This document shows, one piece after another, positions 27,525 through 32,340 of a stretch of DNA of 32,340 nt. Numbering within the stretch: position 1 is the stretch's first letter; each line of letters starts with the position of its first letter. The stretch is from positions 3,287 through 35,626 of the forward strand of contig VSNH01000020.1 of NCBI GenBank assembly GCA_009774215.1, written 5' to 3'. The notes below the pieces were generated by a model. The model did no database searches and was not told the DNA's origin. It worked only from the letters and a program-made list of their open reading frames with translations. The position numbers and the translations under genes were made by a program. The DNA comes from Lachnospiraceae bacterium. Its GTDB lineage: Bacteria > Bacillota > Clostridia > Lachnospirales > Lachnospiraceae.

Positions 27525-28871
27525 ATGTCATATGTTGATGAGGTTTATGAGTTAGTTGTAGCGAAGAATCCCGCTCAGCCCGAGTTCCATCAGGCAGTCA
27601 AAGAGGTATTGGAGTCTCTGCGCGTGGTGATTGAGGCGGACGAGGAGGCATACAGAAAGGACGCGCTTCTGGAGCGTCTGACGGTTCCTGAGAGAATTGT
27701 GCAGTTCCGTGTTCCCTGGGTGGATGACAAGGGACAGGTGCAGGTAAATAACGGATTCCGCGTGCAGTTTAACAGCGCGATCGGCCCTTACAAGGGAGGC
27801 TTACGTTTCCATCCTTCCGTAAACCTGGGTATCATCAAATTCCTGGGCTTTGAGCAGATTTTCAAAAACTCCCTGACGGGTCTCCCCATCGGCGGTGGCA
27901 AAGGCGGTTCCGATTTTGATCCTAAGGGAAAATCCGACAGAGAGGTGATGGCGTTCTGCCAGAGCTTTATGACAGAACTTTGCAAACATATCGGCGCGGA
28001 CACCGACGTGCCTGCGGGTGATATCGGCGTTGGCGGCCGCGAGATCGGTTTTATGTTCGGACAGTATAAGAGAATCCGCAATCTGTACGAGGGCGTGCTG
28101 ACAGGTAAGGGTCTTACCTACGGCGGTTCCCTTGCAAGAACCGAGGCGACTGGCTACGGTCTGCTCTATCTGACAGAGGAAATGTTAAAGTGCAACGGCA
28201 AGGACATCAAGGGCAAAACGATCGCTGTTTCCGGCGCGGGCAACGTGGCGATCTACGCGATCCAGAAAGCGCAGCAGCTTGGCGGCAAGCCTGTGACCTG
28301 CTCCGATTCCACGGGCTGGATTTATGATCCCGACGGCATCGACGTAGCGACCCTGCAGGAAGTAAAAGAAGTGAAGCGCGCACGTCTGACAGAGTACGCG
28401 GCAAAGCGTCCTAACGCGGAGTATCATGAGAAGAAGAACGGTGAGCACGGCGTATGGAGCGTGAAGTGCGATATCGCCCTTCCTTGCGCGACCCAGAACG
28501 AGCTGGATTTAGAGGATGCGAAGATGCTTGTGGCGAACGGCTGCTTCGCGGTGGCAGAGGGTGCGAACATGCCTACCACCATGGAGGCGACGGAGTATCT
28601 GCAGAAGAACGGCGTGCTGTTCTGCCCCGGCAAGGCATCAAACGCAGGCGGCGTGGCAACCTCCGCACTGGAAATGAGCCAGAACTCCGAGAGACTTTCC
28701 TGGATGTTCGAGGAAGTAGACTCCAAGCTGCAGGGTATTATGGTAAATATCTTCCACAGTCTGGACGAGGCTTCCAAGAAGTACGGAAAAGAGGGAGATT
28801 ACGTTGCCGGTGCGAATATCGCGGGCTTCCTGAAGGTGGCTGAGGCGATGAAGGCACAGGGGATTGTTTAA
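27525..28871 (+). CDS. gdhA: NADP-type glutamate dehydrogenase
   Basis: A 448-aa hexameric-type glutamate dehydrogenase, full length. Substrate residues Lys90 (PYKGGLRFHP), Lys114 and catalytic Lys126 (GLPIGGGKGGSDFDPKGKSD) are present, followed by PAGDIGVGGREIGFM and the Rossmann motif SGAGNVA near residue 240. It makes glutamate from 2-oxoglutarate and ammonium; the sequence type is the small biosynthetic one, usually NADP-specific. The start at 27525 is set by AAGGAGG; an upstream in-frame ATG lies in the promoter. It has its own promoter and a strong terminator. Confidence 0.97.
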   Translation: MSYVDEVYELVVAKNPAQPEFHQAVKEVLESLRVVIEADEEAYRKDALLERLTVPERIVQFRVPWVDDKGQVQVNNGFRVQFNSAIGPYKGGLRFHPSVNLGIIKFLGFEQIFKNSLTGLPIGGGKGGSDFDPKGKSDREVMAFCQSFMTELCKHIGADTDVPAGDIGVGGREIGFMFGQYKRIRNLYEGVLTGKGLTYGGSLARTEATGYGLLYLTEEMLKCNGKDIKGKTIAVSGAGNVAIYAIQKAQQLGGKPVTCSDSTGWIYDPDGIDVATLQEVKEVKRARLTEYAAKRPNAEYHEKKNGEHGVWSVKCDIALPCATQNELDLEDAKMLVANGCFAVAEGANMPTTMEATEYLQKNGVLFCPGKASNAGGVATSALEMSQNSERLSWMFEEVDSKLQGIMVNIFHSLDEASKKYGKEGDYVAGANIAGFLKVAEAMKAQGIV

Positions 28872-28890
28872 GAAGTAGGGATTGAATGGA

Positions 28891-28941
28891 AAAGCAGGGA
28901 ACAAGTCGTTTTAAAAGTGGCTGGTTCTCTGCTTTATTGTT
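28891..28941 (+). terminator. Terminator of gdhA
   Basis: AAAGCAGGGAAC and GTTCTCTGCTTT form a 12-bp stem (one G-U pair), then TATTGTTTG. Confidence 0.75.
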
Positions 28942-28944
28942 TGT

Positions 28945-29370
28945 CAGTAAAAGTTGATTTTCAAGGATGTTTCCCAGTATAGTCTCGCAATCCCGTTTGA
29001 AACTGCCATAATCGGATTCCGGCACCGGCGGATCATGTTCCGGCCAGGGCTTGGATAAGTTGCCGTCAAATACATTCGCTGTAGATATATACAGTAAACG
29101 TATCCGTTTCCCGGACAGCCAATCCGCCAATGCTTTATGAAAATTCATTTGTGACTGGTAGTCTCCGCGAATGGAAGAAATGACGATTTCCGGGTTTTCA
29201 TAAGCTAAGATTTCCAGCAATTTATTCGGTTCTTCTGCCAGCAGCTGATATCCGTTTTTCGGCGCATGATGTCCCGCTGCCGGAATGATCTGGTAACTGT
29301 CACCCAAACCCGAAATAATTGATTGTCCTACAAAACTATTGCAGCCAAGCAGCAGAACTTTCTTTTTCGT
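28945..29370 (-). pseudogene. Decayed RmlD-like/SDR sugar-nucleotide reductase gene
   Basis: The minus strand encodes a clear Rossmann start, KKKVLLLGCNSFVGQSI, followed by PEIVISSIRGDYQSQMNFH, LLYISTANVFDG and ESDYGSFKRDCE (the Y-x3-K of extended short-chain dehydrogenases), as in dTDP-4-dehydrorhamnose reductases. After AGGAG the expected ATG reads ACG (29370-29368), so the start is lost, and only ~140 of ~280 residues remain before the frame enters the gdhA terminator. No in-frame ATG restores the N-terminus. It is therefore a remnant. Confidence 0.7.
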
Positions 29371-29406
29371 TTTGGCACTCCTGATAAATAGTATATCTGA
29401 TTATCC

Positions 29407-29435
29407 TTTTCAAAACAACAGTATTATGCTAAAAT
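29407..29435 (+). promoter_or_regulatory. Possible promoter of tRNA-Val
   Basis: TTTTCA, 17 bases, TAAAAT, ending 9 bases before the tRNA. The match to consensus is weak. Confidence 0.35.
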
Positions 29436-29444
29436 AGGTTTGAT

Positions 29445-29518
29445 GGAAGCATAGCTCAGCTGGGATGAGCGCTCGCCTGACTAGCGGGAGGTCAAGGGTT
29501 CGAGCCCCTTTGCTTCCA
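29445..29518 (+). tRNA. tRNA-Val (GAC)
   Basis: A 74-nt tRNA: acceptor GGAAGCA/TGCTTCC, D-arm GCTC...GAGC, anticodon stem CTCGC/GCGGG with loop CTGACTA (anticodon GAC), T-arm AAGGG-TTCGAGC-CCCTT. CCA is not encoded. Confidence 0.93.
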
Positions 29519-29586
29519 TTTTTCATTGCCTTTTTGTATGGCGTGAGGAGCTAGGAGAAATCGTTCTGACAGGGAGGAGAAAAGAC

Positions 29587-29784
29587 ATGTCTGGACATTT
29601 GGGATTTTCGTATGTGGGGCTGGTATTTCTGATGATGCTGTTTGTGCCGAATCTGATCTGGAAGAAAAGACAGCCGCAGGGTTATAGCGCAGAAAACGAA
29701 AACAGTTGTTACTATTACTGCTATTTTCCACGCAAAAGTTCAATCAGTTCCCATAAGTTTGATCCTATTTTTTCTAACAATTGA
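29587..29784 (+). pseudogene. Truncated small membrane protein gene
   Basis: A strong GGGAGGAG ribosome binding site precedes an N-terminus typical of a conserved clostridial membrane protein (SGHLGFSYVGLVFLMMLF, then PNLIWKKRQPQGYSAENEN). After about residue 40 the frame passes into the 3' end of the RloB-like gene (antisense) and becomes unrelated. The rest of the gene is not found beyond the defence cassette in the window. The truncation is inferred from my recollection of longer family members. Confidence 0.6.
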
Positions 29785-30578
29785 TCGCTTGGTGCAAACC
29801 CCTTTGCTCGTTCTATTGCCAAGTCTATATTGGGCAAATAAAACTTTTCAAAGGTTTTTGTTTGAATTGCTTTCCGCTGTCCAGTTTTCTCATACAGCAA
29901 ATTGCTGACAAAAGAATTTTTCTTTTCATCCAGCTTATTCCTAAGAATATCTTCCAACGATTCTGAATATTCCGATGCAACATCTGAGACATGTAATAGT
30001 TGCCAAAATTCGATACAAGGATTTGTAATATAGCACAAATAATTCTTCTTCTTGCACTTTTCCACAACACGCTTCATCTGTTCAACGGAATGGCTACCAC
30101 AATCTCTGTCTATGACAATACCAAATGCATCATCTTCTCCATGATACTTGCTAAGAAAGTCAAGATACAGAAGGTCTATATGCTCTTCCTGTAAAATTGC
30201 TTGAAATTTATTGCATTCTTTTTGAGAAAGGCTGGAGGGACTTTCTAAATAAGTTCTTATAAACTCTGTTGAATAGTTTTTTAAACTAAGCGAGTCAATT
30301 TCTTTTTCAAACATCCTATTTTTTCTGAATTGGACATATTCCTCCAACAATTCCAATACATTTTCTGGATCACTGTTGGTATCGTATCTCTTCAATATCT
30401 CAATATGAACTATTGCGTCAATCCCCAGATGCACCCTGTATTTTTCAATAAAATTAAAATAGTGCACTTCTGTTTTTGTTCCCTCTGTAGAGAGAAAAAC
30501 GACACGCTTTGGTTCTATGGAATCTTCATGAGTACGGACAAACAGTGACCTACTCCCCAGCCGATAAGGTAAACTCAT
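29721..30578 (-). CDS. RloB-like TOPRIM protein (AbiL-type defence partner)
   Basis: A 285-aa RloB-family protein: the acidic motif STEGTKTEVHYF (Glu32, Glu37), FGIVIDRDCGSH with Asp157 and Asp159, and ITNPCIEFWQLLHVSD. These match the TOPRIM-like nuclease arrangement of RloB. Its ATG overlaps the stop of the ATPase gene by ATGA, so the two are coupled. RloA/RloB-like pairs are found in restriction loci, and the AbiL abortive infection system is built from an ATPase and a RloB-like protein. The ATPase probably senses infection and the TOPRIM subunit cuts nucleic acid; here this is inference by analogy. Confidence 0.85.
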   Translation of the reverse strand: MSLPYRLGSRSLFVRTHEDSIEPKRVVFLSTEGTKTEVHYFNFIEKYRVHLGIDAIVHIEILKRYDTNSDPENVLELLEEYVQFRKNRMFEKEIDSLSLKNYSTEFIRTYLESPSSLSQKECNKFQAILQEEHIDLLYLDFLSKYHGEDDAFGIVIDRDCGSHSVEQMKRVVEKCKKKNYLCYITNPCIEFWQLLHVSDVASEYSESLEDILRNKLDEKKNSFVSNLLYEKTGQRKAIQTKTFEKFYLPNIDLAIERAKGFAPSDQLLEKIGSNLWELIELLRGK

Positions 30579-31918
30579 TCACTATCCACCTGCCATTCAT
30601 TGTCTTGAAAGCAAGGTATGGCACCATATCTTCCAATCAGGTAGTCATTTAATATGTTTTTATCAAATCTCTGTTTGTAATCACTCAACGAATATATTCT
30701 CGAACTGTGATCTTTTTCACGCTCAACAAACCAAATCTCATCTTGGCGAAGGATTTTTAAATCCAATAGATTAAGATCATGGGTTGTGCAAATAAATTGG
30801 CACGGCTTTTCCTTTGTTATCTCAAAAAAGCGTCTGATATATTTCTCAGTAAGCTTAGAGTGAAAACTTCGATCAAGTTCGTCAACAATAATTATTTTTC
30901 CTTTTTGTCCAAATTCGTATAACGGAATTAAGTCAAACAAACGTTTTGTACCGTCTGATTCATCAGAAAGCTCAAATAATTCTGCCGGATTTCCATGATC
31001 CAGCATAATTTTCTCAGCAATAATTTCTTCATTCTCGATAGAAATTTCAAACTGATAATCACCAATGTCAATTTTGCAGTGAGTTCCATCTTGAAGTTTA
31101 CTTTTCATGGTTTGTTCTAAATCATTCAAAACATCCTTTTTTACCTCGTCAGGCAAGAAGGAAAATGCTTCTTCTGCCGGTTGCTTTCCTTTTGTGATTT
31201 CTTCTATCCCGGTATCAAAAGCTCTAAGCATATCAATCATAGAATCAGTATTTGGTGCTGGGTTCAAGAAAAAATCATTTTTATTACGAGCATGAGAGCC
31301 AGGATACACAACGATAAGATTGTTGAACCATTTATACGCAACAATAAAATCATGTAAGTCAGAATCATCATCGAGGTTTTTGTTTCCAACCTCATTCAAA
31401 AGAAGCTCATCCACCTTTAAATCTTCGCAGTAAATATTGAATCGCAGTTTGGACTTCTTATTCAACCGTAATTCTGTTGTAATTTGCTTTCCGGGTTCTC
31501 TCTCAAAAATACAAGTTTCTTTCTCCGAAGAATCTATGCGGTAGAGCCATTCAGCACAAAACTCATGTGTCAAGTAGTTAATCGCAAAACCATATGAGAA
31601 AATAGTCTGCTCAGCAACAAAGTCAATTTGGAAAACACCAGGCTTTTCTTTGCACACTGAGTCAATACGGAAAAAGCAATCATCATATTGCATCGCTCTT
31701 GATCCCATTATAGTTACCCGACGCATAAAATCCAATGCACGCACAAAATTTGATTTTCCTGAAGCGTTTGCTCCAAAGAAAAAACTACTCTTTAACAAAC
31801 GTTTCCCGTCCACAGTGAAACAGTGAGAGGAATGCCTTGTTTGTTTTCCTGCTGCCATGCTAAATACTTGTTGCTCTTTAAATGATTTGTAGTTTTCAAC
31901 GGCAAATCTAATCAGCAT
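30575..31918 (-). CDS. AAA/ABC-type ATPase of a defence pair (RloA/AbiLi-like)
   Basis: A 447-aa ATPase of the AAA_15/AAA_21 (OLD/SMC-like) group: N-terminal FAVENYKSFKEQQVFSM, Walker A FFGANASGKSN (48-57), the signature-like ELSDESDGTKRLFDLIP, Walker B GKIIIVDELDRSFH and the switch His in CTTHDLNLLD. There is no C-terminal TOPRIM; that activity sits in the next gene. A TAGGAGG ribosome binding site and the promoter at 31948-31976 start the operon. The operon is AT-rich compared with the host genes, suggesting recent transfer. Confidence 0.88.
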   Translation of the reverse strand: MLIRFAVENYKSFKEQQVFSMAAGKQTRHSSHCFTVDGKRLLKSSFFFGANASGKSNFVRALDFMRRVTIMGSRAMQYDDCFFRIDSVCKEKPGVFQIDFVAEQTIFSYGFAINYLTHEFCAEWLYRIDSSEKETCIFEREPGKQITTELRLNKKSKLRFNIYCEDLKVDELLLNEVGNKNLDDDSDLHDFIVAYKWFNNLIVVYPGSHARNKNDFFLNPAPNTDSMIDMLRAFDTGIEEITKGKQPAEEAFSFLPDEVKKDVLNDLEQTMKSKLQDGTHCKIDIGDYQFEISIENEEIIAEKIMLDHGNPAELFELSDESDGTKRLFDLIPLYEFGQKGKIIIVDELDRSFHSKLTEKYIRRFFEITKEKPCQFICTTHDLNLLDLKILRQDEIWFVEREKDHSSRIYSLSDYKQRFDKNILNDYLIGRYGAIPCFQDNEWQVDSE

Positions 31919-31947
31919 TATTTAGACCTCCTATTCTCTATGGTGAT

Positions 31948-31976
31948 AGTATATGTGATAAATTTCGTTTTTACAA
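31948..31976 (-). promoter_or_regulatory. Promoter of the defence operon
   Basis: On the minus strand TTGTAA (31976-31971), 17 bases, TATACT (31953-31948), about 30 bases before the ATPase ATG. Confidence 0.65.
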
Positions 31977-32242
31977 TCACTTTCTGAAATATTTTTCGCT
32001 AAATTTTAAATATACTTGTTGAATAAATCACAAATTAAAGATGCTTCTTGAGGAGCCATTGGGATTAAATCCGCATAGGTTGCAGGGGCATCTTACTTGA
32101 TTTTCTGAGTTATGTAAATAAAAACCTGAAAATGGTTCCCTCAAAACGACAATCCGAACCCAACCGCTAGAAAAAAATAATCTTTCTGTCATATGATATT
32201 TGTACAAATTGGCACCTCATCGGCAGCAGGGAGGAACCACAG
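31977..32242. other. AT-rich intergenic stretch
   Basis: No gene is supported. It contains AAGATGC...GCATCTT bordering a ~55-base segment (about 32037-32094), which might be a mobile element end or a structured RNA, and the leader of the gene at 32243. Confidence 0.4.
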
Positions 32243-32340
32243 ATGAAAAAGAACGGATACCCTATATTCAGAGAAGAGAAAAACGTGGAACAGGTGGAAG
32301 CGCTGTCCCTTCCCGACACGCTGCAGGCGTATGTGCCGGG
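32243..32340 (+). CDS. Start of an unidentified gene (partial)
   Basis: An ATG with GGGAGG eight bases upstream opens a frame that runs off the window after 32 codons (MKKNGYPIFREEKNVEQVEA...). The peptide is too short to assign. It marks the return to host-like G+C content after the defence cassette. Confidence 0.6.
   Translation, partial: MKKNGYPIFREEKNVEQVEALSLPDTLQAYVP

Noticed and set aside
28738..28944. C-terminal extension of the minus-strand reductase frame into gdhA.
   Set aside because: Beyond ~28945 the frame is antisense to the gdhA terminator and coding sequence and loses all resemblance to the family.
32037..32094. A riboswitch or T-box ahead of the gene at 32243.
   Set aside because: One inverted repeat (AAGATGC/GCATCTT) is present, but I find no T-box core, no known aptamer core and no terminator/antiterminator pair.

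Overview
The window is chromosomal DNA of an endospore-forming Firmicute, most likely a gut-type Lachnospiraceae. The basis is the host block sigG, YlmC-like, nrdR, yqeG, aroE, aroK, aroQ, efp, a DUF5688 gene, SH3-domain surface proteins and NADP-type gdhA, with strong AGGAGG ribosome binding sites and sigma-A type promoters. The taxonomic call is inference from gene content and order.

Bases 1 to about 17970 are an accessory, phage-derived island that abuts the 3' end of sigG. Near its right end a LexA-type (SOS) double operator overlaps a near-consensus sigma-A promoter (15826-15876), which drives rightward a sigma-70-like factor and a DUF262 protein. Leftward, beyond two near-identical 124-bp hairpin-rich repeats, runs a long operon: a 67-aa protein, a 910-aa RNA polymerase-like protein of the YonO/QDE-1 two-barrel superfamily (catalytic DxDGD at residues 590-594, C-terminal zinc ribbon), a small ORF, an HU-like protein, an unrecognised protein, a tail-tube-like protein and a terminator. 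A lysis cassette follows: LLH-type holin, a GH24 lysozyme fused to a C39-like peptidase, and a second membrane protein. No terminase, portal, capsid or integrase is visible, so the island could be a tail-only particle or a prophage whose head genes lie elsewhere. The suggested regulatory logic is DNA damage, then LexA release, then the sigma factor, then the island's own polymerase, then tail and lysis genes.

Bases 1-7735 hold three tape-measure ORFs on the minus strand. One (TMP-A) has a normal start and runs off the window. Two others (TMP-B, TMP-C) lack ribosome binding sites, and each is paired with a divergent small zinc-ribbon gene across an AT-rich promoter region containing an inverted repeat. 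TMP-A and TMP-C share about 425 bp at about 95% identity with a sharp boundary. An Rpn-type PD-(D/E)XK nuclease and a relic resembling an IS200/IS605 end lie between the copies.

Bases 17937-29520 are host core: sporulation sigma factor G with a sigma-G-like promoter of its own, a zinc-ribbon/SH3 membrane protein, a PRC-barrel protein, NrdR, the YqeG phosphatase, shikimate enzymes, elongation factor P, tRNA-Arg(CCG), another SH3 protein, glutamate dehydrogenase, a decayed sugar-nucleotide reductase and tRNA-Val(GAC).

Bases 29721-31918 carry an AT-rich two-gene cassette, an AAA ATPase followed by a RloB-like TOPRIM protein, resembling AbiL/RloAB-type phage defence. It seems to have inserted into, and truncated, a small host membrane-protein gene. 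A new host-like gene begins at 32243 and runs off the window.
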